DNA of 29,965 nt from JBDRGC01 sp043818215 (GTDB lineage: Bacteria > Chloroflexota > Anaerolineae > Anaerolineales > UBA11858), in contig JBDRGC010000029.1 in assembly GCA_043818215.1 (NCBI GenBank), forward strand, positions 1-29,965, in the 5' to 3' direction. The translations under genes were made by a program, and so were the position numbers. Every line of letters begins with the position of its first letter. Position 1 is the stretch's first letter. The notes under the pieces were generated by a model. The model searched no databases. It worked only from the letters and a program-made list of their open reading frames with translations, and was not told where the DNA came from. Positions 16,354-24,695 of the stretch are shown piece after piece.

Positions 16354-18399
16354 TTAGCTTTCAGTTGCCTCTATTACAGGGGCCTTATCTAATTCCAAAG
16401 CTTCATAAACTAATTCGATCAGGTCTTTGACAACGATTTTGTCTTCCTGTCCGGCGGTCTTGACCGCATCTCGGAACATGGTGATATCTTTGGGGCAGGC
16501 GACGATGAAAACACTCACGTCACCGAGACCAGCTGCCTCGCGAATTCGCGATTCACTGGGCCGTTCCGTGATCTCGCCCTCTTCCATCCAGATGCGCCCG
16601 CCGCCAGCGCTGCAGCAAAATGATCGATCTTTATGGCGGGGCATTTCGACCAATTCGCAGCCAGTAGCTTCGATCACCCGCCGGGGCGCATCATAAATGC
16701 CGTTGTAGCGGCCCAGGTAGCATGGATCCTGGTAAGTGACTTTGTAACCCAACTTCTTGTTGAAATCGAGTTGCCCGGAAGTGATCAGCTGATCCAGCAA
16801 TTCCGTGTAATGCAGCACAGGTTTTTTGCCGTTGCCATTGAAGGGATATTCGTTCTTGAGGGTGTTGTAAGAATGGGGGTCGGTGGTAACAATGGCCTTG
16901 AAATCACTCTGATTGAAGGCCTCCATATTCTTTTCGACCAGCATTTCGAACAAGCCCTCTTCACCGATACGGCGCACATCATTGCCAGAGTTGTTTTCGG
17001 CCTCATATAAAATTCCGAAATCCACATTGGCCTGACGGAATACCTGGACAGTTTTCTCGGTAACTTCGGTAAGCGTGGGGCTGTAAGAGGCGTAATCACC
17101 CACGAACCAGAGATATTCGACCGGCTCCCTACGGGCATCCTTGATCTTGGGTTCGATTTTACGGGACCAACGCGCTCGCATGCGGTCTGATTTACCGAAG
17201 GAATTACCGTAACGGCCCAGGTTGGCTAACGCAGTCTGGAGTTCTGCATCCACAGCGCCTTCCATTACCAGGTAACGGCGCATGTCCACGATCGTGTCCA
17301 GGTGATCGATCAGAACTGGGCACTCTGTGACACAGGAACTGCAGCTTGTGCAGGCCCACAACGCTTCTGCGGTAATTTTCTCGCCCACAAGGACGGGTGA
17401 ACCGTTTCCGTTTCCACCAATGATCGCGGCGGCATCTTGACGCAAAGCGTCTCGTATATTCAGGATCAACTCTTTGGGGTTGAGAGGTGTTCCAGCCTCG
17501 TAAGCAGGGCAGGCATCCTGGCAGCGACCGCATTCCGTACAGGCGTCGCTGTCCAGGAGCTGTTTCCAGGTCAGATCACTCAGCTTGCTGACGTAGATCG
17601 GTTCGCCCTCACCCGTAACTGGAATGGGGGCCAGTTGTCCTATGGGCCGGTCGAGTTTCGAGAAGAAAACATTCAACGGCCCGGTGAGTGCATGTAACAA
17701 GGTTCCCACTGGTAAGGTGATAATCGTAAATGCTGCGGTGATCAGGTGGAAGACCCAGATGTACAGATGCCAGTTGGTCAGGGTTATATCCGAGGCACCC
17801 GTGGCGATCCACACTTGGGCCAGCGCCCAACCAGCAGGGGACGACCAGGCCCAATCCGGTTTTTCCACAGCTAATCTCAAGGATTCGGTGACCAACCCTC
17901 CTAACACGATGACGGTGATCATAACCAGGGATAAGGTGAATCCCGGTTCCAAAGTCAATCGCTTGGGTTTCTGAACGTAACGCCGGTAAATCGCCATACC
18001 CGCGCCAACAAAGAAGATAACCGTGAATACGTCCAAAACAAATTTATAGACGAAAAGCACATTGCCAGATAGGAACTCGAAGAAATTTTCGTGAATGGTT
18101 GTAAGCGCGGTCCCCAGGAAAAAGATGAAGAAAGCCCAGGCAATAGCAACGTGCATCACACCGGGGTAGCGTTGGTTCAAAACCTTGGTTTGGATGATGG
18201 CGTATGAGATCAGGCGTCCCAACCGGAGATGGAGTTTATCCCAACGCACTTCGGGCCGTCCAACCTTCCACCATAGGCTGGCCTTTTGATAAAAGCGGAA
18301 CAGCATAATGAAGGCGGCCAGAAACATGATGGTGTAAACATAGATTTCAGGCGCGCCCCAATCATGGGGGATACCCCAGTAATTTATTCGCTCAGGCAT
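16354..18399 (-). CDS. Membrane cytochrome b / HdrD-like protein, probable ETF:menaquinone oxidoreductase (EMO-like)
   Basis: A 681-residue membrane protein predicted to pass electrons from EtfAB to menaquinone. Residues 15-240 form a NarI-like cytochrome b domain with candidate heme histidines H83 and H218. Two 4Fe-4S motifs follow: C287/290/293/297 and C350/353/356/360. The first CCG domain has lost every cysteine: GD at 434-435, NNSG at 469-472, DPHS at 507-510. The second keeps C560, C595-C596 (CCS) and C635 but has CPKD instead of CPxC. It is thus specialised compared with the intact paralogue at 636-2708. It follows etfA, the layout known for EMO proteins of fatty-acid oxidisers. The start at 18399 has ggagg upstream. 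Confidence 0.88.
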   Translation of the reverse strand: MPERINYWGIPHDWGAPEIYVYTIMFLAAFIMLFRFYQKASLWWKVGRPEVRWDKLHLRLGRLISYAIIQTKVLNQRYPGVMHVAIAWAFFIFFLGTALTTIHENFFEFLSGNVLFVYKFVLDVFTVIFFVGAGMAIYRRYVQKPKRLTLEPGFTLSLVMITVIVLGGLVTESLRLAVEKPDWAWSSPAGWALAQVWIATGASDITLTNWHLYIWVFHLITAAFTIITLPVGTLLHALTGPLNVFFSKLDRPIGQLAPIPVTGEGEPIYVSKLSDLTWKQLLDSDACTECGRCQDACPAYEAGTPLNPKELILNIRDALRQDAAAIIGGNGNGSPVLVGEKITAEALWACTSCSSCVTECPVLIDHLDTIVDMRRYLVMEGAVDAELQTALANLGRYGNSFGKSDRMRARWSRKIEPKIKDARREPVEYLWFVGDYASYSPTLTEVTEKTVQVFRQANVDFGILYEAENNSGNDVRRIGEEGLFEMLVEKNMEAFNQSDFKAIVTTDPHSYNTLKNEYPFNGNGKKPVLHYTELLDQLITSGQLDFNKKLGYKVTYQDPCYLGRYNGIYDAPRRVIEATGCELVEMPRHKDRSFCCSAGGGRIWMEEGEITERPSESRIREAAGLGDVSVFIVACPKDITMFRDAVKTAGQEDKIVVKDLIELVYEALELDKAPVIEATES

Positions 18400-18414
18400 C
18401 GTGTGTCCTCCATG

Positions 18415-18480
18415 AGACCCTAGGTTTTCACAAAATGATATGTTGACATAATAAACATTGACATAAAACCCTTAGGGTCT
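18415..18480. promoter_or_regulatory. Inverted repeat in the etfA-EMO gap
   Basis: agaccctaggtttt (18415-18428) pairs with aaaacccttagggtct (18465-18480) with a two-base bulge, enclosing an AT-rich loop that carries two copies of ttgacat. It lies in the only sizeable gap (82 bases) in the etf-EMO run. It may be an attenuator, a processing site that sets subunit ratios, or an operator. No downstream T-run is seen. Confidence 0.55.
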
Positions 18481-18481
18481 T

Positions 18482-19438
18482 TCATGCTGCTTCTTGGATG
18501 GCCTCGATGAGGCAATCGATCAGGTCGAAGAGATCAACCTCAACCCCATACTTGGCGACATCGAAGATAGGCGCATTGGGGTCGATATTGACGGCGATGA
18601 TTGTCTCGGCGTCGGCCATACCTTCAGCGTGTTCTGGAGCACCACTGATACCTAAAGCCAGGTAAAGCTTAGGTTTTACGTGATTCCCAGACTTACCGAC
18701 CATCCGTGAGGTTGGCAGCCAACCCTGATCGACAACCGGGCGGGAAGCGGATACCGCACCACCCAATAGCTTTGCTAATTCCTCGGCCAACTCGATGTTA
18801 TCTTCGGTCTGGATGCCTCGGCCAACCGAGATCAGCACCTCCTCTTTGGTGATATCCACATCGGTGATCTCTGGTTCGATGTATGCTCTCAGGGTTACTT
18901 TAGGTTCACCCAGGGATACTTCGAAGGGGGTGACCTGGGGAGTGCCATCGCTCTGGCCGCCTTCCGGCTTATAGCCTCCGGGGATCATCGTGATGACGGT
19001 GGTGGTGTCACCCAGATCGGTTTCGGCCATGATCTTGCCGCCGCAAATCTGGCTGACGATTTTGCCGTCCTCGCTGATTTTGATGCAAGAACTGACCATC
19101 GGCAGTCCCAAGCGGGCAGCCAGCACACCGGCGACATCTGTGCCGATGGTCGTGCTGCCGAACAGCACTGCGCGTGGTTCCTCTGCCCTGAGAAGGCCTG
19201 CGAGGGCATCCTGATAAGCACTGGCTGTGAATTCTGCCAGGGCAGGATCATCTCCGTACAGAACCTTGTCAGCGGCTAAGTTGGTGGCTAAATCTTGCGC
19301 GTTGTGGCCCAATAGCACGGCCACAACCTCTCCACCTGTCCTTTGGGCAAGGTCATGGGCAGCAGCAAGCATGACGTAAGAGATACCGGTCACTTGACCC
19401 TGAAGGTGTTCGATAATAACGAAAATATTCTGGTTCAT
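18482..19438 (-). CDS. etfA: Electron transfer flavoprotein alpha subunit
   Basis: A 318-residue EtfA that binds FAD with its C-terminal domain and pairs with EtfB. The C-terminal FAD domain reads SVGRGIQ, GGAVSASRPVVDQGW, MVGKSGNHVKPKLYLALGIS and IIAVNIDPNAPIF, all family signatures. The usual GISGAIQH reads GISGAPEH here. The start at 19438 is set by aggagg seven bases upstream; the frame stays open to 19510 but that stretch overlaps etfB. It lies 13 bases after etfB. The partner acyl-CoA or other dehydrogenases are not in the window. Whether this is a bifurcating or a simple ETF cannot be decided by eye. Confidence 0.95.
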   Translation of the reverse strand: MNQNIFVIIEHLQGQVTGISYVMLAAAHDLAQRTGGEVVAVLLGHNAQDLATNLAADKVLYGDDPALAEFTASAYQDALAGLLRAEEPRAVLFGSTTIGTDVAGVLAARLGLPMVSSCIKISEDGKIVSQICGGKIMAETDLGDTTTVITMIPGGYKPEGGQSDGTPQVTPFEVSLGEPKVTLRAYIEPEITDVDITKEEVLISVGRGIQTEDNIELAEELAKLLGGAVSASRPVVDQGWLPTSRMVGKSGNHVKPKLYLALGISGAPEHAEGMADAETIIAVNIDPNAPIFDVAKYGVEVDLFDLIDCLIEAIQEAA

Positions 19439-19451
19439 TTGCGACCTCCTC

Positions 19452-20219
19452 TCACAATACGCCAATTTCTTTGAAGATTTCCACGAGCCTGGCAGCGATT
19501 TCACCCTCATTGCCCTTGATCATCTCGGCTCGTTCCGCGGCTTCTGGAAGGTACATCCGGGCGACGTCCAACCCGCCGCTGGTATCCAACTCAGAGACAT
19601 CCTGTTCTTCGATGGTGGCGGTCTTCATCATCTGCCGCACCTTGCTGACAGCCATATAGCGGGGTGGTTCTTCGGCTGCCTGGATGCCCAACACCGCGGG
19701 CAGGGTCGCTTCTACTTCGCCGATCAACCCGCCGGGGTATTCTTTCTGGACTGTGACTTTGTCACCTTTTAATGTAACACCAGCGATATAACCTACATAG
19801 CTCATCCCCAGATATTCGGCCAGAAACGGACCGACTGAACCGTCCAGGTCATTGTTGCCCTGAACGCCAGTCAGGATCAAGTCGGGATTCAGTTCTTTGA
19901 CGGTTGCAGCGTAGGCATGCGCCAGAGCGTGGTTGTTGACTCCCTTCCCAAAATTTCCGGTTAATTTGATAAGGCGGTCGGCTCCTTTAGCCGCTGCGGT
20001 GAAAAGGACATCATCCATCCCCTCCATATCAGGAGCGATAACAGTGACCTCCCCTCCAAATTTCTCTTTCAATAGTATTGCCTGTTCAATGGCATGGTCG
20101 TCGAATTCATTGATGATCAGGCGCAACCAAGTCATATCCAATGCAGTGCCACTATCCGAGATCTCGAGTTCTTCGACAAGATCCGGCACCAGTTTGGCAG
20201 CAACCACGATGTGCGTCAT
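19452..20219 (-). CDS. etfB: Electron transfer flavoprotein beta subunit
   Basis: A 255-residue EtfB. The opening HIVVAAKLVPD, the NEFDDHAIEQAILLKE helix, the TGVQGNNDLDGSVGPFLAEYLG nucleotide-binding loop region and LPAVLGIQAAEEPPRYMAVSK are clear family hallmarks. The start at 20219 has aggaga upstream. It is placed between the HdrC-HdrB fusion gene (10-base gap) and etfA (13-base gap), so all are one operon. Function: carries electrons from dehydrogenases, probably to the EMO-like membrane protein encoded two genes later. Confidence 0.95.
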   Translation of the reverse strand: MTHIVVAAKLVPDLVEELEISDSGTALDMTWLRLIINEFDDHAIEQAILLKEKFGGEVTVIAPDMEGMDDVLFTAAAKGADRLIKLTGNFGKGVNNHALAHAYAATVKELNPDLILTGVQGNNDLDGSVGPFLAEYLGMSYVGYIAGVTLKGDKVTVQKEYPGGLIGEVEATLPAVLGIQAAEEPPRYMAVSKVRQMMKTATIEEQDVSELDTSGGLDVARMYLPEAAERAEMIKGNEGEIAARLVEIFKEIGVL

Positions 20220-20229
20220 GATATTCTCC

Positions 20230-21447
20230 TTAGCCCTCAGGGCGGCCTTCCATGGCGTCAGCTAATAGTTCAAGGATGTCTTTTACGATCAATCCCTCGG
20301 CTCCAGCAACCATCTTAGCGGCATCTTCGAAGCGGGGAGGTTCGTAGGGGCAGGCAACCGCCAGGATATCCGCACCAGCTTTGACGGCCTCTTTCACGCG
20401 CCACTCAGATAACCGGGCGTGAGCCTTTTCCCATTGGAAGCCATCCAGCCACATGCCGCCACCGCCGCCGCCACAGCACAGGCTGTTCGTGCGGGAGTGT
20501 GACATTTCGACCAGTTTCAGGCCTGGAATTGCCTCTAATAGCGCACGTGGTTGATCGTATACATCGTTGGCCCGGCCCAGGTAGCAGGGATCGTGATAGG
20601 TCACCGTGACTTCTCCATTCCCTTTGAGCAATGGCTTGATGTCATCCAGTCGCTCGGCCAGGAATTCGGTGTAGTGTTTGACCGGGTATTCGATTCCCAA
20701 CGCCGGGTATTCGTTTTTGATGGCGTTGTAAGCGTGGGGGTCGCTGGTGATGATCTCACCGAATTCGTAGTTGCTGAAGGCTTTTCCGTTCTTCTCGGCC
20801 AAAACTTCGAACAAACCGCGCTCGCCAGCCAACCGCTGAGTGTCGCCGTCGCTGTTTTCTTCTGGCCCTAAGATGCCATAGTCTACCCCCAGGGCATTGA
20901 GGATTTTGTACAGCGCTTTCGTGGTTTGCTGGACACGTGGATGGTAGGAAGGGTAGTCACCGACGAACCATAAAACATCTACAGGGCGATTTGCCTTGCG
21001 CATGATGGGGACGGCGGGTTCCAGATCCTTGGCCCAATCTGCTCGTTTGCGGGGGGATTCCCCAAGAGGGTTACCGTAACGTTGGGAGAATTCCAGGGCA
21101 CTTTGCAGTTCCGCTGGAATATTACCGGCCAGAAGCAATTCCTCTTTAGCTCGCGTCATTAAACCGGGGGTTACGGGAATTTTAGATGGACAGACTTCGG
21201 TGCAGGCATAGCAAGATACACACATCCACACCGTATCGGAATTCAATACCTTTTCGAACATGCCTGCCCGCAAGTAAGAGATCATTCTTCCAGGCGGAAA
21301 GTCCATCAAATAGCCAAATGGACAGGCCCCGCTGCAGGTTGCGCATTGTAAGCAAGCTTTGAATCGCTCGCCATCCGTGCCATCGAATAGGCTTTGGAAG
21401 AAGGTTTTACTAAATGACGGGCTTTGGGGGACAGTACTAGTTACCAT
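20230..21447 (-). CDS. Soluble HdrC-HdrB fusion (HdrD-like) iron-sulfur protein of the etf operon
   Basis: A 405-residue protein with two N-terminal 4Fe-4S motifs (C32/35/38/42 and C76/79/82/86) and two CCG-type domains. There is no membrane segment. The first CCG domain has lost all its cysteines (GD at 163-164, ENSDG at 197-201, DPHA at 236-239), just as in the EMO-like paralogue at 16354-18399. The second keeps C288, C324-C325-G and C366 but has CPYE instead of CPxC. The start at 21447 has aggagg upstream. It leads the operon etfB-etfA-EMO, so it probably forms an electron path with EtfAB or the EMO-like protein. The exact reaction is not known; it should not be assumed to reduce a heterodisulfide. 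Confidence 0.88.
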   Translation of the reverse strand: MVTSTVPQSPSFSKTFFQSLFDGTDGERFKACLQCATCSGACPFGYLMDFPPGRMISYLRAGMFEKVLNSDTVWMCVSCYACTEVCPSKIPVTPGLMTRAKEELLLAGNIPAELQSALEFSQRYGNPLGESPRKRADWAKDLEPAVPIMRKANRPVDVLWFVGDYPSYHPRVQQTTKALYKILNALGVDYGILGPEENSDGDTQRLAGERGLFEVLAEKNGKAFSNYEFGEIITSDPHAYNAIKNEYPALGIEYPVKHYTEFLAERLDDIKPLLKGNGEVTVTYHDPCYLGRANDVYDQPRALLEAIPGLKLVEMSHSRTNSLCCGGGGGGMWLDGFQWEKAHARLSEWRVKEAVKAGADILAVACPYEPPRFEDAAKMVAGAEGLIVKDILELLADAMEGRPEG

Positions 21448-21570
21448 TATGGCACCTCCTGATGGGCAGCATCGATAGCAGGTGCTCTCGCAAGTGTAGA
21501 AGTTGCAGTCATGCAGATCTCCTTTATAGGTAGCTTGTGATTAGTCGCTTACCAATGAAAAGCCTGTACG

Positions 21571-21602
21571 CCGTACCGGCACAGTGTACCATACCGGTAC
21601 GG
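21571..21602. promoter_or_regulatory. Inverted repeat, possible operator upstream of the etf operon
   Basis: ccgtaccgg (21571-21579) and ccggtacgg (21594-21602) are perfect 9-base inverted copies 14 bases apart, centre to centre 23 bases (about two helix turns). The site lies about 125-155 bases before the first etf-operon gene. A dimeric regulator could bind; the regulator is unknown. Confidence 0.5.
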
Positions 21603-21975
21603 TGCATAAAACAGGAAATTTCACTACTAAGGCACAAAGATACGAAGTAAGCATTTTTAAATCACGGTACATAATACCATAAACAAACTGATATGAGAAT
21701 TGGCTATAGGATATATATATGGAGAAGGATAAAGATCATGTATAAGTATGTGCGGAATATTACAGAATAACAGTGGCAAAAATCACACCCGATTTCGACA
21801 TTTGTCATTGCAAAAGCGGTAACAACAAGGATGCGTAGTTTTTGCTGATTTGCTTTCGTTTGTTCTGCACCCTGTGCCGCCCAGAGCGTACCTGAACCGT
21901 CGGCGGTTGGCAGTCGACGGTCGGTTTCGACATTTATCATTGATAGCCCTCCACCATGTATGCATCCATCGTCAA

Positions 21976-22069
21976 ACGAATACTGAATACTGAACACTGA
22001 ACACTGAACACTGAACACCGAACACTGAACACTGAATACTGAACACTGAATACTGAATACTGAACAACA
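21976..22069. repeat. Tandem array of gaacact/gaatact words
   Basis: About 12 near-identical 7-mers of the type actgaac/actgaat in tandem. A C-rich array of ccccgtc/cccctgt words follows (22078-22127) up to the transketolase ribosome site. Apparent small ORFs here encode only repeat peptides. Confidence 0.88.
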
Positions 22070-22144
22070 AATCGCGGTACAATACCCCCGTCCCCTGTCC
22101 CCCGTCCCCAGTCCCCCGTCCCACTATCCTCAGGAGACCCAAAC

Positions 22145-24172
22145 ATGCCATCCACCCCAGACCTGCAATCCCGCGCTGTCAACACCATTCGATTTTTATC
22201 AGCCGACGCTATTCACAAAGCCAACTCCGGCCATCCCGGCTTGCCGATGGGCGACGCGGCCATGGCCTACACAATTTGGACGCGCCATCTGCGCTACAAC
22301 CCCAAAAATCCCGACTGGCCAAACCGCGACCGCTTCGTCCTTTCGGGTGGGCACGGGTCGGCGCTATTATATTCCCTGCTTCATTTGACCAGCTACGACC
22401 TCCCACTCGATGAGTTGAAGAACTTTCGTCAGTGGGGCAGTCGCACTCCCGGACACCCCGAATACGGCCTCACCCCCGGAGTGGAAACCACCACCGGCCC
22501 CCTCGGGCAGGGATTCGCCAACGGGGTTGGGATGGCGATTGCGGAGACTCATCTGGCCGCCATTTTCAACAAGCCCGCCCACGACATCATCGACCATTAC
22601 GTGTACGCCATTGTCACCGATGGTGATCTGATGGAAGGCGTGGCCTCCGAAGCCGCCTCGCTGGCCGGGCATCTGTGCCTGGGCAAGCTGATCTATCTCT
22701 ACGATGACAACCGCATCTCCATCGACGGCAGCACCGATATCACCTTCACCGAAGACCGCGCCACCCGCTTCCAGGCTTACGGCTGGCAGGTGTTGCACGT
22801 GGCTGACGGCAACGACGCAGCTGCCATCGACGCTGCCATCCAGCAGGCCAAATCCGACCCCCGCCGCCCCTCGCTGATCGTCTGCCGGACGCATATCGGC
22901 TACGGCCTGCCTAATTGGCAGGATACTCCCAAAGCGCACGGCTCGCCTCCCACCACCGAAGAACTCGATGGCGCCAAACGTAATTTGGGCTGGCCGCTGG
23001 AGCCAAAATTCTACATTCCCGATGATGTTTTGATCCATTTTCGGGATGCGGTGTCCCGCGGGGAATCTGCCGAATCCGAGTGGGAGTCCCGCTTCGAAGC
23101 CTACAAAGCCGAGCACCCCGACCTGGCTTGCGAGTTGGCCCGACGACTTGCGGGTGAACTGCTGCCCGACTGGGAGGCCGCTCTCACCGCTTTCCCGCCG
23201 GACGCCAAAGGGATGGCAACCCGCGCCGCGTCCGGCAAAGTCATCAACGCCCTAGCTGTCGCACTGCCCGAATTGATCGGCGGCTCCGCAGACCTGGCTC
23301 CATCCACCAAAACCTGGATCGACGGCAGTCCGGCTTTCCAGCCCGATTCGCCCGCCGGCCGCAACTTCAACTTTGGGGTGCGGGAACACGGCATGGGAGC
23401 AATTGTCAACGGTATGGCCCTCCACGGGGGGGTGATTCCCTACGGGGGCACATTTCTGGTCTTCTCCGATTATATGCGTGGGGCAGTGCGGGTTTCAGCT
23501 CTATCGCATATTCCTTCCATTTGGATTTTCACTCATGACAGCATCGGCGTTGGCGAGGACGGCCCCACGCACCAGCCGGTGGAGCATGTGACTTCCTTGC
23601 GATTGATTCCCAATTTGGTAACCCTGCGCCCCGGCGACGCTAACGAAACCGCCGAAGCCTGGCGAATTGCTATTGCTCGCCGCGCTGGGCCCACCGCGCT
23701 GGCTCTCTCTCGTCAGGGGGTGCCCGTGCTGGATCGGGAGAAATTCGCCTCGGCTGAAGGTGTGCGGCGCGGAGCTTATGTGCTGGTCGATCTAGGCGCT
23801 GGCGATCCAGAGTTGATTCTGATGGCCTCGGGCACAGAAGTTGCCTTGATCGTGGAGGCTGGGGAGAAGTTGGCTGCCGAGGGCGTGAGCGTCCGGCTGG
23901 TGTCGTTCCCCAGTTGGGAGCTGTTCGCCGCTCAGAGCGAGGATTACCGGCGAGAAGTGCTGCCACCCAGAATCCCGGCCCGTCTCGCTGTGGAAGCGGG
24001 AGTCACCCTGGGGTGGGGGCGTTGGGTTGGCGACCGCGGGGCCGTCATCGGCATCGATCACTTTGGGGCCTCCGCTCCCGCGAAAATATTGTACGAGGAA
24101 TATGGCCTGACAGTGGAGAATATTGTTATTCAGGCCCGCAAGCTGATCGAGCGGGAAAACGCCGGCTCGTAA
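22145..24172 (+). CDS. tkt: Transketolase
   Basis: A 675-residue thiamine-diphosphate enzyme that moves two-carbon units between ketose and aldose phosphates in the non-oxidative pentose phosphate pathway. Family marks: IHKANSGHPGLPMGDAAMAY (residues 23-42, with the catalytic-site histidine H30), the GGHGSALLYSLLHL block, TTGPLGQG, the TPP/metal motif TDGDLMEGVASE, and the pyrimidine-domain block GVREHGMGAIVNGM with THDSIGVGEDGPTHQP. Full length. caggag lies nine bases before the ATG. It leads a plus-strand operon with rpiB (24-base gap) and transaldolase, so the three sugar-phosphate enzymes are co-expressed. Confidence 0.97.
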   Translation: MPSTPDLQSRAVNTIRFLSADAIHKANSGHPGLPMGDAAMAYTIWTRHLRYNPKNPDWPNRDRFVLSGGHGSALLYSLLHLTSYDLPLDELKNFRQWGSRTPGHPEYGLTPGVETTTGPLGQGFANGVGMAIAETHLAAIFNKPAHDIIDHYVYAIVTDGDLMEGVASEAASLAGHLCLGKLIYLYDDNRISIDGSTDITFTEDRATRFQAYGWQVLHVADGNDAAAIDAAIQQAKSDPRRPSLIVCRTHIGYGLPNWQDTPKAHGSPPTTEELDGAKRNLGWPLEPKFYIPDDVLIHFRDAVSRGESAESEWESRFEAYKAEHPDLACELARRLAGELLPDWEAALTAFPPDAKGMATRAASGKVINALAVALPELIGGSADLAPSTKTWIDGSPAFQPDSPAGRNFNFGVREHGMGAIVNGMALHGGVIPYGGTFLVFSDYMRGAVRVSALSHIPSIWIFTHDSIGVGEDGPTHQPVEHVTSLRLIPNLVTLRPGDANETAEAWRIAIARRAGPTALALSRQGVPVLDREKFASAEGVRRGAYVLVDLGAGDPELILMASGTEVALIVEAGEKLAAEGVSVRLVSFPSWELFAAQSEDYRREVLPPRIPARLAVEAGVTLGWGRWVGDRGAVIGIDHFGASAPAKILYEEYGLTVENIVIQARKLIERENAGS

Positions 24173-24196
24173 TGACAATTGAGAGAGGACATTATA

Positions 24197-24655
24197 ATGC
24201 GCATAGCCATTGCCTGCGACCACGCCGGATTCCCACTCAAAAAAACAATAATCGAAACTGTGAAACTCGCCAGGCACAAGCCAATCGACCTGGGCACTCA
24301 CAGCACCGAGAGCGTTGATTACGCCGATTACGCCGAAAAGCTGGGGCACGCCATCCAAAATGGGGAAGCCGAACGCGGCATTCTGCTGTGCGGCTCCGGG
24401 GTGGGGGCCAGCATCGCGGCCAATAAAATGAAGGGCGTCTATGCCGCCATCTGTCACGACACCTACTCGGCTCACCAGGGCGTGGAGCACGATGCCATGA
24501 ACGTGCTTTGCCTGGGCGGACGCATCATCGGCCCGGCAGTGGCAAAAGAACTGGTAACGGCCTTTTTGAATGCCCGCTTCCTCGGAAACGACCCCGGCGA
24601 AGAACGCCACGCCCGACGGGTTGGGAAAGTGAGAGCGATCGAGCAAAACTCGTAG
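24197..24655 (+). CDS. rpiB: Ribose-5-phosphate isomerase B
   Basis: A 152-residue RpiB/LacAB-family isomerase interconverting ribose-5-phosphate and ribulose-5-phosphate. MRIAIACDHAGFPLK is the family N-terminus with H9 and the phosphate-site residues. C65 in LLCGSGVGASIAANK is the catalytic-base cysteine, and DTYSAHQGVEHDAMNVLCLGGR matches the C-terminal active-site block. The start at 24197 is chosen over an upstream TTG because it gives the family N-terminus and has gagaggac upstream. It sits between transketolase and transaldolase. The TAG stop lies within a hairpin repeat. Confidence 0.96.
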   Translation: MRIAIACDHAGFPLKKTIIETVKLARHKPIDLGTHSTESVDYADYAEKLGHAIQNGEAERGILLCGSGVGASIAANKMKGVYAAICHDTYSAHQGVEHDAMNVLCLGGRIIGPAVAKELVTAFLNARFLGNDPGEERHARRVGKVRAIEQNS

Positions 24656-24679
24656 GACGAATTTGGAAATTCGTCCCAC
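24652..24679. repeat. Palindrome overlapping the rpiB stop
   Basis: gtaggacgaattt (24652-24664) and aaattcgtcccac (24667-24679) are inverted with one mismatch and a two-base loop. It covers the rpiB stop codon (24653-24655) and lies 17 bases before the transaldolase ATG, between rpiB and the transaldolase ribosome site. A REP-like element is likely; it may also modulate the mRNA. Confidence 0.8.
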
Positions 24680-24695
24680 AGGAGACTGCATTACA

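Larger units (their letters stand above)
21448..22144. other. Divergent intergenic region with inverted repeat and repeat arrays
   Basis: About 700 bases between the minus-strand etf operon and the plus-strand transketolase gene. It holds an inverted repeat (21571-21602), an AT-rich stretch (21635-21770), two copies of an 18-base word (21793-21810 and 21925-21942), a tandem array (21976-22069) and a C-rich array (22078-22127), followed by the transketolase ribosome site. Promoters for both sides must lie here but no clear -35/-10 pair can be assigned. Confidence 0.7.

Noticed and set aside
20230..21447. Calling this protein glycolate oxidase GlcF or anaerobic G3P dehydrogenase GlpC
   Set aside because: It shares the 4Fe-4S plus CCG layout, but the cysteine-free first CCG domain and the etf operon fit an Etf-linked Hdr-like protein better.
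21704..22188. Small minus-strand reading frames in the divergent gap
   Set aside because: They translate tandem repeats into FSVQYS-type peptides and have no ribosome site or family resemblance.
22367..23116. 249-codon minus-strand frame inside the transketolase gene
   Set aside because: Antisense shadow of a strongly conserved gene.
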